NCBI GenBank assembly: GCA_014239225.1
Contig: JAAZZI010000035.1
Span: 1-7,497 of the forward strand
Source: Gammaproteobacteria bacterium
Lineage (GTDB): Bacteria > Pseudomonadota > Gammaproteobacteria > Eutrophobiales > Eutrophobiaceae
DNA: 7,497 nt
Reading direction: 5' to 3'
The translations under genes and the position numbers were made by a program. Shown here in pieces: positions 1 through 5,754 of the stretch. The notes under the pieces were generated by a model. It was not told where the DNA came from, ran no database searches, and worked only from the letters and a program-made list of their open reading frames with translations. The first letter of the stretch is position 1. Each line of letters begins with the position of its first letter.

Positions 1-291
1 TATCTTCATAACATCAATAGTAATTCCCACATCCCAATCTCCTTTTGCGGAGCCGTCACTACGTTGAATAAAAGGTTTTAATTTAACTGTAAAGCCGATG
101 TGTTTGAGGGCATCTTGGAATTTAATCTGTTGGTCATCACCACGATGTATTGCAGACGCATAAGCATAAACAATCTTTCCTTCGTTACTGATGCGTTGCC
201 AAAGTTTTTTGTAATCAAACTGGCGACCATAGCTCTGACGGGTAGTGTAGTAGATGTTTTGCACATCTACAAAAATAGCAATCTTATTCAC
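1..291 (-). CDS. NYN/LabA-type (DUF88) domain protein, N-terminal part, cut by left window edge
   Basis: The minus strand is open from the GTG at 289-291 to the window edge (97 codons, no stop seen). An in-frame TAA at 301-303 lies only four codons upstream, with no ATG between, so GTG is the only good start. The protein begins with the NYN/PIN-like signature IAIFVDVQNIYY (Asp9, Asn12). Near residues 83-93 it has KGDWDVGITID, matching the family's second acidic cluster (Asp87, Asp93). NYN domains share the PIN fold, are thought to bind metal through these aspartates, and act as ribonucleases in characterised members. Between the motifs the chain alternates strands and helices (KIVYAYASAIHRGDDQQ), as in LabA-like proteins. 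It is divergent from the lipoprotein gene. The family assignment is firm; the RNA target, full length and any C-terminal extra domain are unknown. Confidence 0.85.
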   Translation of the reverse strand, partial: MNKIAIFVDVQNIYYTTRQSYGRQFDYKKLWQRISNEGKIVYAYASAIHRGDDQQIKFQDALKHIGFTVKLKPFIQRSDGSAKGDWDVGITIDVMKI

Positions 292-333
292 GTTATGATT
301 TTAGTATTTCTAATATCATTTTGATAAATATTT

Positions 334-361
334 CTTATAAAATAGACCTTACTGGTGTTAA
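334..361 (-). promoter_or_regulatory. Putative sigma70 promoter of the NYN gene
   Basis: Read on the minus strand: a -35 like TTAACA (356-361, five of six to TTGACA), a 16-bp spacer, and a -10 like TATAAG (334-339). Transcription would begin near 327, leaving a leader of about 36 nt before the GTG start. No clear Shine-Dalgarno is visible ahead of the GTG. This is inferred from sequence match alone. Confidence 0.45.
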
Positions 362-380
362 TTAATCACTTTTTATATCT

Positions 381-408
381 GTGACATCCTAATGCCTCAC
401 ATTATAAT
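381..408 (+). promoter_or_regulatory. Putative sigma70 promoter of the lipoprotein gene
   Basis: GTGACA (381-386, five of six to TTGACA), a 16-bp spacer, then a perfect TATAAT (403-408). The start site would fall near 415. That puts the in-frame ATG at 392 upstream of the transcript and favours the ATG at 443 as the true start. It lies back to back with the promoter of the divergent NYN gene, so the intergenic region serves both. Confidence 0.55.
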
Positions 409-442
409 TCGTCGCTTCTACTATCTAGGGTATAATAAGAAT

Positions 443-1519
443 ATGAAATTTAATATTTTAATGATTAAGCAGGTTATTTTAATATTATCACTAATTATGA
501 TAACGGCCTGCGCAAGAATAGGACCTGATATAATTCAAGCTAGCGGAAATGATTATAATGTTGCAATTCAAAGAACAATCGATGAGCAGTTATTACTTAA
601 TCTTATAAGATTAAAATATCACGATACACCATTCTTTCTTGAAGTAAATAGTGTTTCATCACAATTTAAACTAAATACTGAAACAGGTTTGAGCTCCACT
701 TTTAAAAAGCAAGAGACCCCAGAATCCATAGGGTTGACTGGAAAACTAAGCTTCACTGAGCAACCAACCGTGACTTATTTACCCTTACATGGAAATGATT
801 TTATTCAACGATTACTAAAACCGATATCAGTAGATACAATTTTGTTGCTTGCAAATTCAGGATGGAGTATAGAAAGAATCTTTCGATTAATTGTAGATGA
901 TATAAATGGAATTCCTAATGCACCTAATGCAGGAGGTCCTACACCAACTAATGTTCCTGATTTTAAAGAATTTCAATCTATTGCAAATTTATTTCGTGAA
1001 TTACAAAGCAAAAATGCTATAAACTTTGTGTATGACAATAATAAAAATACATCAATCATTTTCAACGATGATGATCAAACTGTTAATCTATTAAGGAAAA
1101 AACTAAAGTTAGATAAATATAAAAAATATAAACTTATTAACGGGAAAGGCATAGCAAAGGGAAGCAATGATAGTATTATTTTATCGACCCGTTCTTTTTT
1201 AGGTGTTATGTATTATTTATCACATTCTGTTGATGTACCCGATAAAGATAAAATTTCAGGAAAGGTAACAATTACATATGATAAATCTGGAAATGAATTT
1301 GATTGGTCTGAATTAACGAATAACCTTTTTAAGATTAAATCAGGACTAAATAACAGTAATATTGCTATCTCAACTAATTATCGTAATACCTGGTTTTACA
1401 TAGATGATAGTGACCTGAACAGCAAAATAACATTTAGTTTATTAATGCAATTATTTTCATTGCAATCTGGTAAATCGGAGGGTATTGCGCCACTCTTAAC
1501 ACTTCCTATTGGGCAGTGA
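443..1519 (+). CDS. Conserved lipoprotein of unknown function
   Basis: Starting at 443 the product is 358 aa. Lys2 and Lys9 are followed by a hydrophobic stretch (VILILSLIM) and a lipobox ITAC, with the lipidated Cys at residue 23. An Ala at +2 suits outer-membrane sorting rather than inner-membrane retention. An in-frame ATG at 392 would add 17 residues ahead of the signal peptide, but it lies upstream of the inferred start site and has no ribosome binding site. AGGG at 427-430 is the nearest candidate for 443. The mature N-terminal part is its most family-like region: a segment DEQLLLNLIRLKYHDTPFF, then SFTEQPTVTYLPLHG, then LANSGWSIERIFRL. I believe these recur in uncharacterised proteobacterial lipoproteins, but I can attach no function. 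A linker rich in Pro, Asn and Gly (INGIPNAPNAGGPTPTNVP) separates this from a more charged C-terminal half. Only 25 bp separate it from the downstream dehydrogenase, so co-transcription is plausible. Confidence 0.8.
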   Translation: MKFNILMIKQVILILSLIMITACARIGPDIIQASGNDYNVAIQRTIDEQLLLNLIRLKYHDTPFFLEVNSVSSQFKLNTETGLSSTFKKQETPESIGLTGKLSFTEQPTVTYLPLHGNDFIQRLLKPISVDTILLLANSGWSIERIFRLIVDDINGIPNAPNAGGPTPTNVPDFKEFQSIANLFRELQSKNAINFVYDNNKNTSIIFNDDDQTVNLLRKKLKLDKYKKYKLINGKGIAKGSNDSIILSTRSFLGVMYYLSHSVDVPDKDKISGKVTITYDKSGNEFDWSELTNNLFKIKSGLNNSNIAISTNYRNTWFYIDDSDLNSKITFSLLMQLFSLQSGKSEGIAPLLTLPIGQ

Positions 1520-1544
1520 TCGTTTGTTAGCTTATTTATAGTAG

Positions 1545-2693
1545 ATGAAACTTTCAAACTGTCACAATTTTCAAGACTTTAGGAAGCTCGCTAGAAGACG
1601 TCTACCTTCCCCTATATTTCACTATATTGATGGTGCGGCAGATGATGAAATAACTCATCGTCGTAATACATTAGCCTATGATGATGTAGATTTAGTACCC
1701 AGTGTCTTGGCGGGGGTTGAGAATGTAGATCTTTCTACAACTATTTTTGGTAGGAAAATTGAATTACCTTTGTATTGCGCACCAACAGCTTTGCAGCGTT
1801 TATTTCATCATGAAGGTGAGCGGGCGGTAGCAAAAGCCGCTCAGAAATATCAGACAATGTTTGGCGTTTCCTCGTTGGGTACAGTGAGTGTAGAAGAAAT
1901 TGGTACCATGATTGATACTCCAAAGATGTTTCAGTTTTATTTTCACAAGGACCGTGGTTTAAATAATAGTATGATCGAGCGCGCTAAAGCCGCTAAATTT
2001 GATGTGTTAGCTCTTACTGTGGATACGATCACAGGCGGCAACCGTGAACGCGACCTGCGCACTGGATTTACTTCACCCCCAAAGTTAACTTTGTCCAGTT
2101 TGTTTAGTTTTGCATCTAAACCCATGTGGACTATTAATTATTTAACTAAGCCAAAATTTGAGTTACCACAACTACAAGATTATGTTGGTGAAGGGACAAA
2201 TATAGCGATTTCGATAGGGGAATATTTCTCGACCATGCTGGACCAATCAGTGAATTGGAATGATGCAGAAAAACTTTGTTCACAATGGAATGGACATTTT
2301 GCCTTGAAAGGTATTATGAGCGTTGAAGATGCTAAGAAAGCAGTTGATATTGGGTGCACAGGAATCATGGTGTCAAACCATGGTGGTCGGCAGTTAGATG
2401 GCGCGCGAGCACCATTTGACCAACTTGCAGAAATTGTCGACGCTGTCGGCGATAAGATTGATGTGATATGTGAGGGGGGTATTCAACGAGGAACACATAT
2501 CCTAAAGGCTTTATCTCTTGGGGCTAAGGCATGTTCTGGCGGGCGCTTATATCTTTATGCATTAGCTGCGGCTGGTCAGGCGGGCGTAGAGAAAGCATTA
2601 GATTTATATCGTGCTGAACTGGAACGCGATATGAAGTTAATGGGATGCACTTCTATTAGTCAACTTAGTAGAGATAATCTAAGGTTTCGTTAA
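1545..2693 (+). CDS. lldD: FMN-dependent alpha-hydroxyacid dehydrogenase, L-lactate dehydrogenase (LldD) type
   Basis: The 382-aa product matches the normal full length of the family. Enzymes of this TIM-barrel family oxidise L-2-hydroxyacids, such as lactate to pyruvate, passing electrons through FMN to a quinone, cytochrome or oxygen. Visible active-site residues by family position are Tyr27 (FHYIDGAADDE), Gln130 and Tyr132 (FQFYFHK), Asp160 (LTVD), Arg167, Lys255 (LKG), and the signature SNHGGRQLDG with catalytic His279 and Arg282. The FMN-phosphate region is EGGIQRGTHILKALSLGAK with GGR at 332-334. The usual Asp of the DGG motif is Glu310 here. No signal peptide or b2-type haem domain is present, so it should be cytoplasmic or membrane-peripheral. 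No lactate permease or LldR is adjacent. L-lactate is the best substrate guess, but other 2-hydroxyacids are possible. No strong Shine-Dalgarno is visible; the start is set by homology. Confidence 0.88.
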   Translation: MKLSNCHNFQDFRKLARRRLPSPIFHYIDGAADDEITHRRNTLAYDDVDLVPSVLAGVENVDLSTTIFGRKIELPLYCAPTALQRLFHHEGERAVAKAAQKYQTMFGVSSLGTVSVEEIGTMIDTPKMFQFYFHKDRGLNNSMIERAKAAKFDVLALTVDTITGGNRERDLRTGFTSPPKLTLSSLFSFASKPMWTINYLTKPKFELPQLQDYVGEGTNIAISIGEYFSTMLDQSVNWNDAEKLCSQWNGHFALKGIMSVEDAKKAVDIGCTGIMVSNHGGRQLDGARAPFDQLAEIVDAVGDKIDVICEGGIQRGTHILKALSLGAKACSGGRLYLYALAAAGQAGVEKALDLYRAELERDMKLMGCTSISQLSRDNLRFR

Positions 2694-2799
2694 TTACTCT
2701 CATCTCTTTATAGCTCCATACACACCAAATGTTAGGCTACTAATCGCTTTTTACTCAAAAAAACCTAGACATAGGGGTATTTTGTCCATATTTCTACAA

Positions 2800-2824
2800 A
2801 TATTCTAGCTTTAAACTAGAATAT
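2800..2824. repeat. Perfect inverted repeat upstream of the small-peptide cluster
   Basis: Two 9-bp arms, ATATTCTAG (2800-2808) and CTAGAATAT (2816-2824), flank a 7-nt centre. It sits about 80 bp before the first small-peptide gene in a 212-bp gene-free stretch. There is no T-run behind it, so it is not a terminator for the upstream dehydrogenase. Position and symmetry suit an operator for a dimeric regulator, but no regulator can be assigned. I could not find a convincing promoter in this stretch. Confidence 0.5.
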
Positions 2825-2905
2825 ATATAGAACAATTACTAAACCTGTGTAAACTCTGCTTCCGTAAAGTATATGAAAATAATTAAACAAACAGAGGAAA
2901 ACATC

Positions 2906-3034
2906 ATGGACACACTAAACAAGATTTCAATATTCGGTTTATCTGCAGTGCTTTTATTTGCATTAGCTCTTACCGCCAATGCATCCGCAATGATTGATGC
3001 TGAAGCAAAAACTATGGTAACTAGTAAGAAGTAA
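2906..3034 (+). CDS. Small secreted or membrane peptide, tandem family member 1 (42 aa)
   Basis: An ATG preceded by an AGAGGA ribosome binding site opens a 42-codon gene ending in TAA. The product starts MDTLNKISIFGLSAVLLFAL, a short polar n-region and a hydrophobic core, followed by a good AXA cleavage site (ASA, residues 26-28). If cleaved, only 14 residues would remain (MIDAEAK... to KK). If not cleaved, it would be a one-pass membrane peptide. The N-terminal 24 residues match 14 positions of each of the next two genes, which makes this a real gene despite its size. Function is unknown. It is the first gene of a three-gene tandem set with gaps of about 30 bp, probably co-transcribed. Confidence 0.7.
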   Translation: MDTLNKISIFGLSAVLLFALALTANASAMIDAEAKTMVTSKK

Positions 3035-3056
3035 TAATTTAATAAATATCTTTCGT

Positions 3057-3063
3057 GGAGGGG
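3057..3063 (+). promoter_or_regulatory. Strong ribosome binding site fixing the start of peptide gene 2
   Basis: GGAGGGG ends 3 nt before the ATG at 3067, with its GGAGG core 5 nt away. It overlaps the alternative in-frame GTG (3055), which shows that GTG is not the start. Confidence 0.7.
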
Positions 3064-3066
3064 CAA

Positions 3067-3282
3067 ATGGAATTATTAAACAAAATATCACTAATTGGTT
3101 TATCAGGCGTTGCAATCTTCGCTGCTATTTTGACTACGAGCACACCATTACTTCCAGATTATCAATATGGACAAAAATTAGTTAGTAGTAGCGTAGTAAT
3201 TAAGCCAAGCGTAGTAAAAGTTTCTGTTGAAACCACCAACAAATATATTTTTGTTGGTGAGAAACCTAAGTTTTGGTTATGA
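3067..3282 (+). CDS. Small secreted or membrane peptide, tandem family member 2 (71 aa)
   Basis: The start is the ATG at 3067, because GGAGGGG at 3057-3063 is its ribosome binding site. An in-frame GTG at 3055 overlaps that site and is rejected. The 71-aa product begins MELLNKISLIGLSGVAIFAA, matching the N-terminus of its upstream and downstream neighbours. The rest (about residues 27-71) is rich in Val, Ser and Lys, with alternating patterns such as SSSVVIKPSVVKVSVETT that suggest beta strands, and ends in aromatic KFWL. The signal cleavage site is unclear (TTST region), so it may stay anchored. There are no cysteines and no recognised domain. Function is unknown. The 3' part of the gene contains a perfect 10-bp hairpin. 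Confidence 0.78.
   Translation: MELLNKISLIGLSGVAIFAAILTTSTPLLPDYQYGQKLVSSSVVIKPSVVKVSVETTNKYIFVGEKPKFWL
3234..3259 (+). repeat. Perfect 10-bp hairpin inside peptide gene 2
   Basis: CACCAACAAA (3234-3243) and TTTGTTGGTG (3250-3259) pair perfectly around a 6-nt loop, within codons for TTNKYIFVGE. No T-run follows, so it is not an intrinsic terminator. In the mRNA it would form a stem 45 to 55 nt upstream of the ribosome binding site of peptide gene 3, where it could affect mRNA stability or processing between the cistrons. A coding coincidence is possible. Confidence 0.5.
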
Positions 3283-3313
3283 GCGCATTTAAATACATAT
3301 AGGAGAGGTAACA

Positions 3314-3547
3314 ATGGATATACTAAACAAGACATCACTGTTCGGCCTACTAATAGCTCTTATGTTTTCATTAGTTGTAACAGCTGATGAGATAGTAACG
3401 ATAAAGGAGCAGCCTGTACATGCAGTTGCTAGCAATGAAAAGCTAATCAATCCTATTCTTGATAAAAAACAATTAAGAAAAAGATATGAACAGATAGATC
3501 GCCGGACAACTTTAGGTAAGATTACAGATAAAAGAGCATACAATTAA
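3314..3547 (+). CDS. Small secreted peptide, tandem family member 3 (77 aa)
   Basis: ATG with an AGGAGAGG ribosome binding site; 77 aa. The N-terminus MDILNKTSLFGLLIALMFSL repeats the pattern of the two upstream genes. A plausible signal peptidase site follows VTA at residue 24, leaving a 53-residue mature peptide. That part is charged: an N-terminal half with EIVTIKEQPVHAV and a strongly basic C-terminal half (KKQLRKRYEQIDRRTTLGK). No cysteines and no recognised domain. It resembles its neighbours only in the leader, so the three mature parts have diverged or come from different sources. It is the last gene of the set; the terminator lies about 95 bp downstream. Confidence 0.78.
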   Translation: MDILNKTSLFGLLIALMFSLVVTADEIVTIKEQPVHAVASNEKLINPILDKKQLRKRYEQIDRRTTLGKITDKRAYN

Positions 3548-3642
3548 ATTTTAATTCTACTGGGTAGGACGAATATTGATTATTAACTTGATAACCATAA
3601 TAATTTTTAAAGTCACTTTTCTAATTTAAAAATCATTATAAA

Positions 3643-3675
3643 AAAAAGCCGGCCGAATGAGACTGCCGGCTTTTT
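3643..3675 (+). terminator. Intrinsic terminator of the small-peptide cluster
   Basis: GCCGGC (3648-3653) and GCCGGC (3665-3670) pair around an 11-nt loop. The stem extends by five A:T pairs through the flanking A and T runs (11 bp in all), and TTTTT follows at 3671-3675. It separates the peptide genes from the MerR-type regulator downstream, so that gene needs its own promoter. Confidence 0.9.
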
Positions 3676-3740
3676 GTTGCGATTAAAATTTAGATAAAAA
3701 TCAGAGTTAAATATTAAGCTATTTATTTTGGCAAACTATT

Positions 3741-3746
3741 GGAGGG
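3741..3746 (+). promoter_or_regulatory. Ribosome binding site fixing the start of the MerR-type gene
   Basis: GGAGGG lies 5 nt before the ATG at 3752. It falls inside the reading frame that would result from the upstream TTG at 3728, so that longer start is unlikely. Confidence 0.75.
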
Positions 3747-3751
3747 AATTG

Positions 3752-4747
3752 ATGAATTCAATTAAAAAAGAAAATACATCTTATTATTCAATTGGTGCTG
3801 TTGCCAGGCTAACTGGCATAACTGTTCATACTCTGAGAGTGTGGGAACAGCGTTACAAAGCTATTGAAGCTGAACGTACCGATAGCGGTCGTCGTCAATA
3901 CAACTCTCATGATGTTGATCGATTAATGAATTTAAAGTTTTTAGTAGATCGAGGTTGTCAGATTAGTTCAATTGCATCTCTCGTACAAGATGAATTAGAT
4001 AAACTCTTAGAGGAATACAATAATCAAAAATCATTATCAAATATAGTTAGAAAAAAGGATAAGCCGAGTGTCGCAATATTTGGTGAATACTTACCCGTTA
4101 AAATAAAAAAAATAAATTGTAACCTTGATGATTTTGCGATTGTTTTTTGTGGTTCGGATATGAATAGTTTTAAGGCAGACTCGAGGCGCATAAAACCGGA
4201 TATTATAATTCTCGAACTTGCTGTTGTAGACGAGCACGTTCTACGATTAGTGGAAGAATTACGTAGAATTACTAATTCTAGACGTATTATTATTATTTAT
4301 AGCTATGCACGCAGCGCTGATATTAAAAGAATCAATGATGGTATTACGAGTACGATGAAAGCCCCGGTAGCACTTGAAGAATTATTCAACATAATATCTT
4401 TGTTAAATACACCAATACCAATTAATAACAAACCTAAAATAGAAATTCGGTCTAAACAACCGACAGAATTTACTGCGCCCGCAAAACGTTTTTCAAGGAA
4501 TACGCTAGCAGTTTTGGGCGATGTGGCAAGCAACATTACCTGTGAGTGCCCTCATCATTTAACAGAACTCGTGATTGGTCTATCTAATTTTGAGGATTAT
4601 AGCGCAGAGTGTGTAAGTAAAAGCCCGGATGACGCAGAACTTCATGCATATTTACAATCTACAACTGCAAAATGTCGTGCATCAATGGAGGAAGCGTTAG
4701 AAAAGGTTGCTATCGCTGAGGGCATTGATTTCAAAACACTAGGATAA
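3752..4747 (+). CDS. MerR-family transcriptional regulator with degenerate sensor domain
   Basis: The 331-aa product has an N-terminal MerR winged-helix DNA-binding domain (about 11-78): YSIGAVARLTGITVHTLRVWEQRY, a recognition wing ERTDSGRRQYNSHDV, then the usual helix LKFLVDRGCQISSIASL. The WEQRY motif puts it with the MlrA/CarH/LitR type rather than metal-sensing MerR. After a linker, residues 105-218 alternate strands and helices (PSVAIFGEYLP, PDIIILELAVV, RRIIIIYSYA, KAPVALEEL) like a cobalamin-binding or receiver domain. The cobalamin signature DxHxxG is absent at the expected place, so B12 sensing is unlikely. The C-terminal part (about 250-331) is a separate helical module beginning NITCECPHHLTELV, with Cys264, Cys266, His268 and His269. 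The gene follows a terminator and converges with the LysR gene. Targets and effector are unknown. Confidence 0.85.
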   Translation: MNSIKKENTSYYSIGAVARLTGITVHTLRVWEQRYKAIEAERTDSGRRQYNSHDVDRLMNLKFLVDRGCQISSIASLVQDELDKLLEEYNNQKSLSNIVRKKDKPSVAIFGEYLPVKIKKINCNLDDFAIVFCGSDMNSFKADSRRIKPDIIILELAVVDEHVLRLVEELRRITNSRRIIIIYSYARSADIKRINDGITSTMKAPVALEELFNIISLLNTPIPINNKPKIEIRSKQPTEFTAPAKRFSRNTLAVLGDVASNITCECPHHLTELVIGLSNFEDYSAECVSKSPDDAELHAYLQSTTAKCRASMEEALEKVAIAEGIDFKTLG

Positions 4748-4757
4748 ATATAAATAT

Positions 4758-5666
4758 CTATGTCCATTCATTCCAATATGGTTCTGGCAAATATAACTCA
4801 TAAATAAAGTCGATAAACGTTCTTATCTTTGCTGATAAATATTTTCTATCATTATATATGGCGTAAATTGGTTGTTTTTCTGGCTCATAGTCCTCCAGCA
4901 GTGCCTCAAGTCGTCCAGCCTGAATATCAAGACCAATCATATATGTTGGTAGTTGCGCCACACCGCAACCCTGAATTGAGGCAATTCGTAGCGCATCTCC
5001 ACTATTACACTGTATATCGCCAGAGATTTTTATTTTTTGTGTGCGTCCTTTTTCAACAAACTCCCATTTACTAATGTCATTACGAGGCATATATATTAGA
5101 CAGTTATGATTTAATAAGTCTTCAGGTTTTTTAGGTGTGCCATTTTCATGAAGATATTCAGGCGAAGCACAGATAACGCGTCGAGCAGATGCGATTCTCC
5201 GTGATACATACATCGAGTCATTTAGTTCGCCAACGTGAAAAGCAAGATCAACATCATCTTCAACTAGATCCGGTATTCGTTGAGAAAGTTCGAGATTTGC
5301 TGTTACCCCTGGATATTTTTTTAGATATAACGATAGAGCACGAGATAAATGAAATGCACCAAATGAAGGTTGTGCCATAATTTTTAATTTACCTTTTGGC
5401 TCAGAATTAAGTTGAGATATTGATGATTCAGCTTCATCGATGTCAGTCAGAATTGCATTTACTTTATCGTAATATGCGCTTCCAACCTCGGTTATATTCA
5501 ATTTTCTGGTAGTACGGTTAAACAACCGAACCCCAAGAGAATTTTCGAGATTTTGCACGTGTTTACTGACCATTGCTTTCGATAGAGATAGTTTTTTAGC
5601 AGCGCCCGAGAAACTCCTGTTCTTAGCAACTGCAGAGAAGACCCTCATACTGACGACTTTATCCAT
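4758..5666 (-). CDS. LysR-family transcriptional regulator (CrgA/DmlR-like)
   Basis: 302 aa, the normal length for LysR-type regulators. The N-terminal winged helix-turn-helix is clear (about 1-60): MRVFSAVAKNRSFSGAAKKLSLSKAMVSKHVQNLE, then LGVRLFNRTTRKLNITEVG. A linker helix (about 65-88) leads to a periplasmic-binding-type effector domain (about 92-290) starting KGKLKIMAQPSFG. Motifs such as VDLAFHVGELNDS and CNSGDALRIASIQGCGVAQLPTYM fit the CrgA/DmlR/AaeR subgroup. The ATG at 5664-5666 is preceded by a GGGGA ribosome binding site. The gene diverges from a small secreted protein across a 130-bp region with overlapping promoters, the classic arrangement for autorepression plus control of the neighbour. 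Its 3' end is 10 bp from that of the convergent MerR-type gene. The ligand is unknown. Confidence 0.9.
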   Translation of the reverse strand: MDKVVSMRVFSAVAKNRSFSGAAKKLSLSKAMVSKHVQNLENSLGVRLFNRTTRKLNITEVGSAYYDKVNAILTDIDEAESSISQLNSEPKGKLKIMAQPSFGAFHLSRALSLYLKKYPGVTANLELSQRIPDLVEDDVDLAFHVGELNDSMYVSRRIASARRVICASPEYLHENGTPKKPEDLLNHNCLIYMPRNDISKWEFVEKGRTQKIKISGDIQCNSGDALRIASIQGCGVAQLPTYMIGLDIQAGRLEALLEDYEPEKQPIYAIYNDRKYLSAKIRTFIDFIYELYLPEPYWNEWT

Positions 5667-5702
5667 GATTATTCCCCATATAAGATTGTTTCATAATAAG
5701 AA

Positions 5703-5732
5703 ATAATATTTCAATAAATGAGGTATTGTCAA
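5703..5732 (-). promoter_or_regulatory. Putative sigma70 promoter of the LysR gene
   Basis: On the minus strand: a perfect TTGACA (5727-5732), an 18-bp spacer, then TATTAT (5703-5708). The start site would fall near 5696, giving a leader of about 30 nt. The -35 overlaps the -35 of the divergent promoter by five bases, so the two polymerases cannot bind together. Confidence 0.6.
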
Positions 5733-5754
5733 CTATAAAGGCAATCTATAAGAT
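5726..5754 (+). promoter_or_regulatory. Putative sigma70 promoter of the secreted-protein gene
   Basis: TTGTCA (5726-5731, five of six), a 17-bp spacer, then TAAGAT (5749-5754, four of six). The weak -10 would suit a promoter helped by an activator, as LysR-type regulators often do. The start would lie near 5761, about 36 nt ahead of the ATG, with AGGAG as ribosome binding site. Confidence 0.5.

Noticed and set aside
78..266. A 62-codon minus-strand frame with an ATG start at the left edge
   Set aside because: It is out of frame with the NYN motifs on the same strand and has no recognisable features of its own.
100..324. A 74-codon plus-strand reading frame at the left edge
   Set aside because: It is antisense to the NYN-domain gene, whose minus-strand motifs are clear.
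431..436. TATAAT just before the lipoprotein ATG, which would give a leaderless mRNA
   Set aside because: No -35 match at 16 to 18 bp, whereas the TATAAT at 403-408 has one.
392..442. Upstream in-frame ATG of the lipoprotein gene
   Set aside because: It lies upstream of the inferred transcription start, has no ribosome binding site, and would push the lipobox Cys to residue 40.
2761..2790. Possible terminator after the dehydrogenase (CCTA-GACA-TAGG)
   Set aside because: The stem is only four base pairs and no proper T-run follows.
3289..3543. An 84-codon minus-strand frame over the third peptide gene
   Set aside because: It is antisense to a gene with a good ribosome binding site and a paralogous leader; its own start has no support.
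2906..3547. Calling the tandem peptides bacteriocins or modified peptides
   Set aside because: No double-glycine leader, cysteine-rich core, modification enzyme, immunity gene or dedicated exporter is visible nearby.
3566..3607. Inverted repeat ATTATTA / TAATAAT after the third peptide gene
   Set aside because: A/T-only seven-base arms are expected by chance in this A/T-rich stretch.
3683..3718. Promoter for the MerR-type gene
   Set aside because: Candidates such as TTTAGA-N17-TATTAA match too weakly in such A/T-rich DNA to report.
4829..5380. Plus-strand frames of 81 and 63 codons
   Set aside because: Both are antisense to the LysR gene, which has full-length family similarity.
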